This document shows positions 32,901 to 45,699 of a stretch of 64,000 nt of DNA, piece after piece. Under the pieces are notes generated by a model. The model saw nothing but the letters and a program-made list of their open reading frames with translations, had not been told where the DNA came from and searched no databases. Where the stretch lies: assembly GCF_040054535.1 (NCBI RefSeq), contig NC_090798.1, positions 3,574,001-3,638,000 on the forward strand, written 5' to 3'. The position numbers and the translations under genes were made by a program. Within the stretch, counting starts at the first letter, position 1. Each line of letters begins with the position of its first letter. The DNA comes from Antennarius striatus (Eukaryota > Chordata > Actinopteri > Lophiiformes > Antennariidae).

Positions 32901-35900
32901 ATGTTTCCAGCCCAGGTCGATGCTCGGCGGCTGTAATGAAGACAATATGGAACAGACGCCTTCGGCCCCCAGGCACGGAGTGAACGAGAGAGGGATGAAG
33001 GCAGGAAGAATATATTGAGTGAAGGGTTTGGAAAACATTAGCTGAGTGTTTCCAGGGAAAAACAGTTTAATGCGGGGGGTGGGGGGGCTGTAGTCACTGT
33101 GTTCACTGTTTTTAATCCTTTAGTTATTTGCAAAAGGTGTGCATGTTTGTGTGAATGAGAGTTTGTGGTGAGTTCTGTGTGGGCATGTAAAACTAAATTA
33201 CACTTGTTTTACTGTCAGTGCACCTAGAGTTTATGGTATTATGGGATGCATTTATTTCCATCCTGTCAGTCGGAGACATTTTGAACCTAATGGAAAAACA
33301 GATTTGTAATGTTAAGCATTCACCCTGCTGTTGCTACGGTTGTAGCGCTTGAGGACAGATGAAAAAAACAAAACAACGCACGTTCCTAAACGCATCTTTA
33401 TACTTGTAACAACTGGATGTGCCGAAAATACACGGATTGTTTTTTCAAGTCTTGAGAAACTTGGAAAGTTTACGAATAAACAGTTCTGGGGAAAGGAGAA
33501 AAAAAAAAAAGCCAGTTACTCATTGTGGAAGTTGTTTTCATGGTTTTGACCTCTGGGCAAAAATCTGTGTAAAAACATCTGGTTGGAGTTTGGAATTTTA
33601 AATTCAAAGTATGCAGGGAAAGTAAAAAAAAAGTGTTTGTTTTCCTTGTTTTTTTTATTTTTTTTGAAAAAGACAGATAATTACACAAACTTTTAGAAGG
33701 TTTCATTTAAAAGCAGTTTTCATAAGTGGTTCTGCTATAACTGGAGAAGAAAAATGAAGTCGCTTAAGGTCGGTAAACAAGCATGGCTGCTGCTCGAGCG
33801 CCAGCTGATGCTTTCTCATAGAAGTCTGGAAATGTTTGAACATCTCTATAAGGAGTAACAGGTCTCATCATGTTTTAATCCATTTCCACCACACAGGATT
33901 ATAAAACTAGAGATGGGAAACCTTGGGAATCTGATGGGGAAAAGTAGAAATTGGAAAAATGGGGCTCAGACAAGCAGAAAAAGGAGATAATAGCAATGCC
34001 TTTGCCGAGGGAGTGTCTGCAAACATCTCTTTTTAGTGAGAAGTTCAAGCAGATCAAAGATGTGAACTCCCATTCTATTTGGCACAGAAGGTAAAAACCC
34101 AATTATGCGTGATAACACCGTCCTGTATGTGTGTGTGTGTGTGACAAGTGAGTCTGTTAACCTTAAGCTAGCAGTGTTAGGAGTGTGAGGAAGTCATTAC
34201 AGTCTGCAATATAAGAAATAATTAACATAATCAAAAACGTATCCAACCATTCATGTGAAAATGTATTTAAATAATACAGTCTTGCTTTCCTTTACTGTAC
34301 ATGCTCAGAGTTACCCCTTGGTGCAAATAGTTTACACTCAACAGAAATAGTTTTCTAAAAGTAAACATCTGTAAACAACCAACCACTACACCACAAGCAG
34401 CAGCGGGGAACATCCAGAACACATCCACACACACTATCTCAAGGCATTCTGGAAAATGATTCAGCTATTCCACGACACAATGCAGAACATATAGTTCCAC
34501 TGAGTTTTGCCAGCGTTCTTGTTTATAGTTGATTTAGTTATTCCTCCAAGTTGACCATCATTTATTTCTGTCAGGCCACCCTAATGTCACCGGTTAAAAG
34601 CAGCCCCGCTTTGGGCTCCAGCTGGAAACCAGTTTGAACTTTAAATCCCACGTGGATTAACTCTCAAGTCAACTGAAAAAAAAAAAAAGAACAGGAGGGA
34701 GCAGCAATGCTGTCTGTGAATTTTCTGTGTGTCTGTCCATGTGTTAACGGTTTATTTTCATTTTTTGTACACGGATCTCTCTTGAGAAAGAAATCCAGTG
34801 AGACTTCCTGTTAAAATAAATGATTGTTTGTGTAAATGATTCTTAATTCTAATTAAATCATCTGTCCAGTTGTCCATCTTGGCCGACTGTGTAGGTCGTT
34901 TCAGACAGTTTCAATTTGTGAAACTGACATTTGTTTTTGACTAATATCCTATTGAACTTTTCAAATTATTTTGATTTGGGCAGTAGAACTGCTGCATATG
35001 GACATTTGCTGAGGAACAGTTATACTTTCACTGCCTCATACCAGTCATTTCATATTTATAGTAATAAAGTTTATTTATACAAGACATTAAATAAAGTCAA
35101 CAATAAAAATGACAAAAATTACAGTCATAATTCCAAAAAACAAAACTAAAATTAAAACAAGGTTTCAAATGGATACAAAAATACTGCGAATGTTACAATA
35201 AAAATTTGTAAATTAAGTCAATTTTACTTCAATGGTATTAAATCAGGACTAGTTTTTTCAATTTCTTATTCTACAGAGATCCAAAAATCCACTACCAGTA
35301 AACATTTAGCCACAATGGTGAGGAAAAAAACTTGCCTTTATCAGGTAGAAACCTCGAGCAGACCCTAGACTCAAGGTGGGCGGCCTCCACTGTAAGAAAG
35401 ACAGGGAGATGGATCAATCCAAATCTAATTATGACCATATTTGGTGTGAGGCTTCCTGAACAGAAAATGCAGGCTAAAGTTAGGGCATTAAATCTGAACG
35501 CTTTTCTCACGTGGAGGTCAGAGGGGTTCAGCTGGCCTGCCTAACAAAGAAAGGATCCTTCATTTGGTCCTGGGTGTGGCGGACTCCACCTACAGGAGTG
35601 GCCCATTGAGCAGCTGCAGGAAATACACTGTCTTGCATTCTTCACATTTCTGCAAGAGGAAACAGAAACACTCAATCAGCAGTCCTCTAGCTGAGCCGTG
35701 TTTGTCCTGCAGGTAGGTCTGCGACTGATCGGCATTTTTCTCCATTAAGTCATCAAAAAAATCACCCAAAGCACTCAAGCATCAAAGTACAGCATTCAAT
35801 AAGACAGCTGTAATATTTATTCAACTGTTTCTTTGGTGAGACATATAATCCAACAAGATCTGCCAAACAATATGGTAGAATTTAAACATTTCAAATCAGT

Positions 35901-38900
35901 GGTCGTCAAGTTCCTCGACAGTAATTTTTACTGAAATGGCAATAAAACCTTTTCTGATTGTGATTCTGATTAATCAATGGTTGCATTGCTCCATACAATC
36001 ATTCATTCATTCAATCCACAGCAAAAATAGACACAATGGGTGAATTCTGGTAACTCAAACCCATTACTGGTTATGTTTCAGGAGATGTCCCTGCCTCCTT
36101 TCTTTATTTCTGTGAAAGGAATTTCCTCAAATTGGTTCCAAATATATTTTTATGACACTTTTCATACCATCAAAATCTTCAAATCTGCTGCAGATGTGTA
36201 AAACATTTGTCGTGACAGTATTGGTTTAGCATGAAAATAAACAATCACATTGTTTGAGAACTTCAATAAATCACTCCCCCCCCCCCCCTTTTTATGCCTT
36301 TGACAAATTACATTTCTTAACCGTTGCTGTGTTTTTTTGATGTGTTCACCATGGAGGGGGTATGGAAGTAAAAGTCAGGAGATCATGTTGTTGTCATGTG
36401 TCTCTGCGGCGCTTTAAGCAGTGATTTATGCAGTGTGGGCTGTTTGATAGAGCCTTTAATGGAGAGTGTTTGAAAGAGGAACCACAAATGTTGGGCTATT
36501 TCCTTTAGAAGCGACGTCCCCTGAATGAATGGCCTGGAAATTCACACCAAATGTAGGAGTTACCAGTCAGACCTGGCATGTGCTCAACAGAAGTGAGCTG
36601 TTTGTGTGTGTGTGTGTGTGTGAGGATTCCCTGTGATCTTTATGAACACTGCTGCGGTCACTTCGGAGGTTCAGGCCCCGACGTAGCCGAAGCAAATGAA
36701 ACTCATTACACCGTTTACGAGTTTGGAAAAGGATTGAAATTCTATCTCATAAACCGGGAGGAAGAAGGTTTAGCTGTAAACACGACACGTGAGACTCTTG
36801 TGTGTGTTTATGTAGTTATCTTTGCTCCCCGGCGTCATATTAGGAAAACTCGAGGGGGCCCAGGAGGATTTAGGGCACCTCTGGAATTTAAGAATTGCAT
36901 TTTCACAAAAAAAGCCAAAAGAGACTGTTATTTTCATGAACCCTATGGTCGTGTTTGAGATGGAAACTGGGTCTCTGGATTGTTTATGATCAGATATATG
37001 GCAAGTACAATATTATTTTAAAGCTATGGATCTCACAGGATTATATATATAATGATTTGTTGTAGTTTGTGTCTTTATTACAATATCAATATCTTCGAAC
37101 TTCCTGCGTCACCAAACATTCAGGGATCTGGATCAACTTTATTGCAAACATACGAGGAATCTTACACCAGTTTTTCCATGCTTCTTATGTTCCAAGGATG
37201 AATTGCCAAAAAAAAGCTGAAAGGCAATAAATAAAGATGAGATAAAGTAGACTGCACGTAAGTGGATAAAATAGATAAAACTATTAAATATAGATATTAG
37301 TTCACAGTAGTGTGGACTGTAGTCACAAAAATGATGATCAGAAATGAAGAAGTTCTTTAGACAGATTTAGTTTTTTCCCAAATTAGTAAATCCAGATTTT
37401 TTAATCTATTATCGATTATTTTAATCTACTGAATGAATCTTAATTAATTTAATCTACTGAGTTAAACTTTGTAAAAACAAATAAATGAACACAAGAATAA
37501 TCTTTGCTGAGGTTTTTGTTCTGCACTTTGTCGTTGGAGTGATGCGAGTTTGACATTTGAACCTACATAAAAAAACAAACACCGGAGGATCTACTGAAAT
37601 ACTTGACAATACATTTGGTGAAATGATGTTATGACTTGTGAAGGACACTCAGCTCAAAGTTAAGGACTTGAGACCAGAGCTGATTTAACGTCTTTACCCA
37701 AAGTAAACCAGACTCCATCTCTGATTTTTGTGCTTTTGCTGCTGAACCGAAGTCCGTCTCCCACAACCACAGTCATTTTTGCCAAGCGCAGATATTCAAG
37801 AAATTGGCATTCAGCATAAATTACATGTCATTGAGAGTAATCTGTGGTATTGCAGAATCTAATAACAGCTTTGAATGGAAATTTGATTGCATGTTGTGAC
37901 AAATATGAGGCCGGTTTCTGGGTCGATTTCAAAATCTTCTCTGATTGAACATTTCTGGGTTTTACTCAGTTGGCCAAAAATTGCTTAAAATTACCTTCTG
38001 AAAAAAGAGTTTGGGGAATATTAGACAGCATAAGACTGAATTTAAATCCTGAAAATTGCTTCAGATAAATATATTGTTTGACCGATGTTAAAGATCTTCC
38101 ATTTCCAAGAACTGAAAGTAGATTCCTAAAGAATGATAGCAGACCTTGAAAGAGATGCTAAGATCTTAGATCAGAGTGTTGAATTGTCTGTTTCATCATC
38201 AGAAGAGAGGTTTAAACGATGTCTGATATCTGAGAAGCACTTTTTTAAAAGCCTAATCAGGGTTTTGCATGTTTTTGCCAAACCGACTGCACAAACAGCT
38301 CAATCTGGGAGAACTGACCTTCACCAAAGCTTCAAAAGGAAAGATCTGTTCTAACCAAATCACCTCTTCCCCCTGTCCCAAGGCTGCCTTTCTAAATAAT
38401 TTAATTGAAATGCATTCCAAATTTGCAGATATTATGCTATAAAAGAAGTTGGAATTGTGTCTGTCTGGTGGAGGTAACTATGTGGACATAAAAATAAACT
38501 AGAAGTTGATTTAATGAAAAGAGACAGTGATATACAGTATACTGGTTATAAAAAGTTACTGACTCAATACTTTCTCCTAACTCATCTAAATATTTTATAT
38601 TGGACGACAAACTGGGAACAACCAGTCCCAGTTAGGGTTCAATATATGTTACGTAACCTTTGTCCATTTGCAGCCCTGATTGCCTGGGAGACAAAGATTA
38701 AGGAGATTTTCTGTCACTTGAAAATCCCAAATAAACCAATTGAGTGATGCAATGTATCCTGTAAAGGAAAAACCATCTTCCATTGCACCATTAAGGAAGA
38801 GAATTCCTGCCAAAACTGAGCTGTAATTTGTTTCTGGCTCAAGCTGTCTTCCTCCAGACTCATGCGGATTTATTTTTTCCGATATGAAAATGGAATTCGG

Positions 38901-39379
38901 TGTTGTAATCTTTGAGTAAGGCTTTGTGGAACTGACTCAGTCTGAAGGCGATGAGTTGTAAATTCCTTGGATACTCCGTTAAGTTTCATTAAACCTCAAG
39001 AAGTTCTCCATTCTTTTCCTCTGACGTCGGAGTTGATCGGAGAAAAAACGTCACGACTGCAGCCAAACAGGTGGTTTCATTGTTGATCTTTGTGACTTCT
39101 TCCTGCTGCAGTTTTTATGAGCACACCTTTATCTTTAGAAACACTCCCAGCGACGTTTATGCAAAGCACTTCATCAATGCTTGAACAGAACAGAGGCTCA
39201 TCTTCCTCTTCTTTTGGTGTTTTTGTGGTTCCTGCTGGGTAAAGTTTGAGATAAAATTTGCATATCCTTGTTAGAATATTCCAAAACACTCCAGATGGGA
39301 CAAAAAGTGCATCAGAGATTTAAAAAACACACAAAAAAACCCCCACACATGGACACGGGAACAAGAATCTACTTCTCTA

Positions 39380-39720
39380 GTTGCTACGCTGTCGGTTTGA
39401 CAAACATGCTGCAATTATTTAGACTATCCGCTAAGATGGAAATCTCAAACGGTTTGTTTGATTTGCATAACGTCTCCCCTGGGGGAACAAAGCGGCGGGG
39501 GCCCTGCGAGTATATGCCCTCGTCCTCATCAACATGTGAAGTGTCTGCGGTCAATGGCGGAGGGGATTTACTCACACAATAAAGACAGATGCCACCTTTT
39601 ATCTGCTTAATGGAAGAGGGCTTGAGCACGTGGCACTTGACCACGCTGAGGCTCTCGCTGTTGGCGCGTAATGACGTCCTCGTTCTGCAGACCGTTGAGC
39701 TGAATGCTGAAAGGACTTGT
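39380..39720. promoter_or_regulatory. Enhancer-like unique block between hdac8 and cited1
   Basis: About 340 bp of balanced, non-repetitive sequence within AT-rich DNA. It holds an octamer ATTTGCAT (39461-39468), a CACGTG E-box (39627-39632) and a CRE-like TGACGTC (39672-39678). There is no coding frame of known type. Conservation cannot be judged from one sequence, so the regulatory role is inference. Confidence 0.3.
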
Positions 39721-40624
39721 TCTTTTTTAGCAAGACGTGGGGGGAGGGAATGGGCAGTTCTTTTTTTTTTTTTTTTTTTGATGAATTGGTAGAGGTTCCC
39801 CAACGACACTTTGGGTGATTTCTTTTGCTTTTTCACAAACAGCCTTTGTTTGTCATCCTCTCCCCCTCCCCATGAATAAAAAGGCTAAATTGACCCAGAG
39901 GAGATGAAATCCTCAGTTTGAGCTTCTGCTGGGAACAAACATTCAGACAGTCCCATCCTGAGACCACAAACAATCACTGATCACTTCTGGTTGATGGTAT
40001 TCAGAGGAAGGTATTGATTAGCAAGAGGATATTGGTTTACGCCAAGAGGAAAGGGAACACATACCGATTGGAACCCTGGGACAAAAGAAAAGATTATAAC
40101 TTGTCATTTTCTTTTTTAATCCCGACATCTTTCTTTTTTTATGCACAAGTTTGTCATTCTATCCATTGTGGTGTTACTAAAGTAAATAAATATAGCTTAT
40201 TTGATTAAATTTGCTCTGTGATTAATGATTTGTGCATAGATTTACATGTTTGTTGAGTTTTATGACAATAAAACTGAGCTGGATCAAATTCTGTAACTAA
40301 TTACCAATGTAAGTAAATAAGAATAAAATCACAAACTTCAAAAAAGGAAACAGATCTTTTACTTTTAATATCTGTGAGGATTTATAAGACTGCATTGAAA
40401 AGTCAGCAGTATTAATGGTGAAAGTTAAGAAAACAGCTTTTCCTCGGGTATCATTTTAGCGTAAATAAATTAGATTTTTGTAAGGTAGTAAACAAACTGA
40501 TCAAAGATTTCTTCTTCTACTCCAGCCGACCCTGACATAATGAACCAATCAGCGTGCATTCATCAGCGCCTAATCACATGGGGACACAACAAGAGCATGT
40601 ATTTATGCTAATCACTCACAGACT

Positions 40625-40626
<2 letters not shown>

Positions 40627-40654
<28 letters not shown>
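40627..40654. repeat. (CT)14 microsatellite
   Basis: Perfect dinucleotide tract in the hdac8-cited1 intergenic region. Confidence 0.95.
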
Positions 40655-40657
<3 letters not shown>

Positions 40658-41747
40658 TGAGTGACACAGACAAAGACAGAATGGTCTGAAATGGTCCATT
40701 TGATTCCTGATGGTGTTTGCTTCAGAATGAGCAACATCTGCCTGGCAGAGCGGCTACACACAAATTCTGGAGGCGGGATCTCCCAAAAAATTAGGTCTCA
40801 TTTTCCTTCTGAAGATACATGAGAGAGAATTACAGGTGTGAATGATGGAGTTAATGAATCACGTTGAGGTTTGTAGTGCTTTTCATGACTATATACCCTC
40901 CTTTACATTAGTTAAAAGTTTTTCCATGCATTTTAAAGAAGCACTACAATTCACAGGCTAGCATGTTCCAAATGATCCCTGTAAACACAGCTCCAGTAAA
41001 TGATGAAAACGCTGTAGTACAGATTCAGAAACAGACCTCTAAATTTAGAGGAAAGAAATAAACAATTTTAAATTATAACTTTTTTTGTGGAGATGTGTGG
41101 ATGCACGACGCATTCGCTTAAGGAAATTTTATCTCAGAATTCTAGTAAAGGTTCCAACAACAAAAAAGAATTATCATCTGAAATGAACAGATAATTATGT
41201 CAGAAAAACAGAGCACATTCTTTTGCATTTTTCTGTATTATTTTATCAATTAAAAATAAACATTTTAATGACAATTTAAATTTTGTGTTTTTCTGACTCG
41301 ATAAATTTACCTCCACCCACTCAATACCAATGCTGATCAATCTAAGGGATTGTACTATCATGACCATAGGTGAGAGTAGGAACATAGATTGACCGGTAAA
41401 TCTTGAGCTTTGTCTTGCGACTCAGCTCCTGCTTCACCAAGACAGACCTACAGTATATAGCAACTGTTATAGCTTATTAAACTACATGTGTCATGCCTGT
41501 GAAAAAATATCACTGTGACCTTAGTGCATCAACCGAGACAGTGATAAGACAGTGATTTTTTTTTTTTCAGATGTTGTTGTTCCAAAACTGATGAAGGTGA
41601 AGTCTGCTGTAATAACATGTCAGGAAAGAAAAAAAAAACATATAATTGATTAAATAAATAAATAAATTAGACTGAAACAGGACAAAATATTTTTTTCTCA
41701 CCTAAATGTACTTTGCTTCCGGTATCCAAGTTTAATCAACATTTTGG

Positions 41748-42080
41748 CTCCGCCCACTTGTATTCACCTTCACCAATCAGATTCACGCTTCCTTTCCTAC
41801 ATCCGGATCCTTGCCAGATCCAGTCCCTGGTTTTGCGCGCGTGCCCGGACACACACACACACACACACACACACAGATGTGGGCAGTGAGGAACAGACTG
41901 CTTCTTATTCGCTAACAGGCTGACTGAGGAGCTGACAGACCCGCTGGAGGCTCCGGTACCGGTCCACGCTGCTCCGCTCCACACGCACCGCTGCCGTTAA
42001 TTCCCTCCAGAAACACTTTGGACTGTTTCGCAGGTTTTGTTTGGGGTCTCTGCAGCTGCAGCGGTGTTTATTCTCACAGG
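41748..42080 (+). promoter_or_regulatory. cited1: Probable cited1 promoter and non-coding first exon
   Basis: A GC box (CTCCGCCCAC, 41748-41757) and a CCAAT box (41773-41777) precede a GC- and CpG-rich stretch that ends at a plausible donor, CTCACAG/GTTGGT, at about 42080. A CA tract lies at 41849-41875. The cited1 coding exon has an acceptor but no upstream coding exon nearby, so a distant non-coding exon 1 is expected; this is the best candidate in the interval. Transcription start and exon are inferred. Confidence 0.35.
41849..41875. repeat. (AC)13 microsatellite
   Basis: Dinucleotide tract inside the putative cited1 promoter or first exon. Confidence 0.9.
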
Positions 42081-45000
42081 TTGGTCCACTCGTGGCATTC
42101 GCTGTCGTGGAAGTGTTTGCGCCGTAAATCTGTCTGGGGAAAGTGTTTACATAACATTTAAATGAGGTCAGGCTGGATCTGCTAGGAGCTGTGTGAAAAT
42201 GATATTTTTGGGTGTCACGGAAAAAAAAAACTCGTCTCGCTTTAAAAATATACAAGCATGATTTAATCTTTTTAGAAGAAGTGACTTATTGTTTTATTAG
42301 CAAAAAAAAAATCAACTTTTAATGCGGCAAAATGTTATCTTCTGGTTTGTTTGTTTTTTGTAGTGTGCATCTTTTGAAACTTTTTTCCCTATCCATCAAT
42401 AAATAATTATATATTATGTGTTTGCTTTTGAAAGAGCAAAGTTGTGATAAGAAATAACAGAGAAGCTGTGGTAAGCAAAAGTCAAAGAAAAATGCTGTTT
42501 TTTGGAGAAATGAATTTCCCAGTGACACAAAATTGGAAGAATATTAGAGAAAACTGTGTCAGGCTGGGAGAACGTGTGTTGTATGTATTGTAAGATGTGT
42601 GTGTGTGTGTGTGTGTTTGTGACGTTTAATAGCTTAATTAAAACTTATGTGGTTGGCTGTGTGTCCCTGAATCCTATCGAACCATCTGTTTCTTAAATAT
42701 TATGCAGACATTGTGTGTTTATAGTTTGTTTTAAAAAATTTTATTAATCTCAACTTTTTTAATGTGTTTTGACTATTTCAAGGGCTTCTTGTCTGTTGGA
42801 TTAAGGGATACAGATCATATGGTTGCATAGATAGCTTCAGAACAGCAACCCAAATATGATCTTGATCCGGAGAATCCTTTAAAAGAATTCTTTACCTTTA
42901 CAGGAGACAATGACATCCCTTTAAGATGTGGCACACACCGGTGTCTGATGTAATCCAAGTAATCTTCTCGATCTTGTGATGAAGAGTTATTGAGCACAGG
43001 AAAATGAATGACTCTGAGATAACAAGTAATAAAGAGACAGACTGATCTGAGATCAGGTTGTAGTTCAAGCTGCTCTGATTCAGTTAGTTGGGAAATCTAT
43101 CTTCTAAAGCTTCCTGAAGAGAAGCAGTCAGTGAAATATTGATTTTCCAGAATAACTATCAAACTAATAATGACACCAGTGTGATTAGATTCTAGGTGAG
43201 GCTTTTCATGATCTAGCAGGCGTATTATGAGGATCACGTTCTCATGGGACTGTTGCTGTGAAGCAAAATGACATAATGGAGAAGTTTTGGTGGAAGTTTT
43301 GGCTCGGAGTGTCTTAATGTGAAACAAATCAGATTTCCTGTGAACACAGATATCTGTAGCGGTCCCGGATGGTGGTTCATCAGCTGACGCCATCAACAGC
43401 TGATCAAGTGCTTGTGTGTCCCTTTGAGTTTAGTCGCTTGTTGTCTCAAGGGTATGGCCTTTAATCCGTTGTTGGCGACAGAGATGTCTAAAGATGAACG
43501 TTCATATCAGATGTAGATGGGATTTATGCAGTTTTTCTTCAATAGTTCCATATTTCTTTCTTGGTAACGTTCCTAAATTGATTCTTTTGTTGCTCAGATT
43601 TACAGATAAATGATTGGAAACAAATGATCAACCACTGAAGACACAACTAAAGCTTTAAAAAGAAATACCAGCTGCTTAATGTCAAGATTTTTCTGCAAGT
43701 GCTTTAAAAAAAAGCATTGGTGACACAAATTTTGGGCTCTGACTGATTGCAATCAGCAGTTTTATCAACCTCTTTCCATAAGCTGTCAGTGAAATCATTA
43801 ATCATAATCTTAATATAAGAAACACTCATCAAGACTATATATACACATATATACCTCCCAAAATGATAATTTTATCTCAAAATGACCCACTTGTCTGGCA
43901 GCCACTACAGATCTTCATCGTTCATAATTAAAATAAACGTGGACCCGTTCGCAGCCAAGACGGCAGCCTGGCCTGCTAATGAAATCATTTACAGGGAAAG
44001 TACGCCCAGGCCGATTTCACAATCTCATAAAAGTGTTGGAAGAACACAATGAGTCAGGTCAGCTGTGAACAGGAAAAAACATTGGCTCTCCTCCAGCAGT
44101 TTCACACAGCATCCTTCCTCCCTCCACTCAGCCGTCCTCCTGCTCTGCAACCAGAGGAGCAAACAGTTTGGACTCTAATCCATCCTCATCTCAGACCTGG
44201 GCAGGAGGCTTTTATGAGCAAATCCATAATAATGTTCATACGAGGGGAGATACACAATTTCTCACTTCTTGTCTTCCTCAAAGCAATTCGATTTCTCCCA
44301 AAGTACCTAAAAGAATGGTGAATTGACTCTGTTAAAAGGCTGATATTCAGTTCAGGTTGCATGGTTTTGTCCACTTAAAATCTCCAACACGACACGCATC
44401 GATGCTCCCTCATGATTTAGCTGCTTTTATTTCAAGAATCTCCTCTTTTCAAGTCTACTGGGAAATAAGCTTTTACTACAAGATAAAAGTTTAGTTTAAC
44501 TGAGCAAATGATGAAATGTTCAATAGCTCTGACTAAATAATAAAACCAAAAAATGTGTTACTCAGGCTTCCATACAGAGTCCAAGGAACACATTGCTGTC
44601 AGTAGAACAAAAGCACTGACATGTGATATCCATCAGTTATGGACTATAAGGAAGTGCCTGTCCAGAGTGGTTTGAAGGATTTTCTATGCATGGTTTGTCT
44701 GTTTTAAGACAACTTTTTTTCTGGTTCTAGTGGTCACCGCTAAGATCCATCGTAAAGCTCGTGAATAAGGATAAATATACGTTTCAAGCCTATAGGGAGG
44801 ACATTTGAACCAATATTCTGCAGAAAAGGAAGATTTAAAGCAAACCAAACTTTCCACAGTTTAATTGCTACAATATGAAGCGTTTACTTTCGTTATTATC
44901 CTTAGACCAGTCAAAACGTCTACAGCATCACAACTTCTTCTGCCACCACCATTTTTGTTGTTTTTTGACTCTCTGACTCTTTACTGCCCTCTCGTGGACG

Positions 45001-45664
45001 CGACTATGCAACGTAAAGAATGCATGAAATTTTGTTGGCGTTGACGATTTTGTGTATTATTTTAATTGTCGTAAATTATATGATATTTTATCAGTTTAAA
45101 TGGGGATTAAGTTTACATTATGCTAGCAAGGTAACCGTGACGTACGACACAACCAAAAAATAATTTACCTTCTCTGCTACGTGGCGGTTGATCTTGTCTT
45201 TTGTTTTTAGGCAGTGGAGCTCTGCAACCTCCTGCTGTCTCCCCAATTATAAGAATTTTATTTGCTTCTTTCATTTAGCTGCTAACTGCTACTAACTGGT
45301 TTATAATTTGTCCGCATGCCCAATCTGTCATCCTGCTGATGTAGAAGCTCCACTGTGGCCAAAATACATCTTTCCAACCTTAATAAAGAAAAAAGGCGAG
45401 TCCGACCTCAGACAGACTCTGTAAAAGGAATTTTTAGATGTCTTAATTGGCAGCGGAAGTGCAGTATTTTGTGATTTTCTTTAATAAAGCTCCAATTTTC
45501 TTCTCCTCTGCCTCAGAGAAAAGAATGAGTGCAGCTTTTTTCTTTTCTTTTTTTTTTAATATGTTTGTGTCTCCTGGACTCGATGTGCTGGAAAGTTGTT
45601 GTGCAGAGACACCATGTGCAGCCTGACAGTAATCAGTCAATGAATAATGAACACACACACACAC

Positions 45665-45699
<35 letters not shown>

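Larger units (their letters stand above)
32825..41740. other. hdac8 3' flank and intergenic DNA, no gene recognised
   Basis: The hdac8 3' UTR must start here; AATAAA hexamers at 33475-33480 and 35941-35946 are candidate ends. The rest is mostly AT-rich unique sequence. About 35040-35420 resembles dispersed fish repeats (AGGTAGAAACCTCGAGCAGA block at 35344-35363). About 37125-37250 resembles a retroelement 3' tail. A 62-codon minus frame at 35590-35778 is not recognised. A CT tract lies at 40627-40654. A GC-richer block at about 36350-36960 is unique and without recognised coding sequence. Confidence 0.55.

Noticed and set aside
36578..36958. 126-codon plus-strand frame
   Set aside because: Starts in a GT repeat (Cys-Val run) and continues in unique DNA; no domain and no splice signals supporting a gene.
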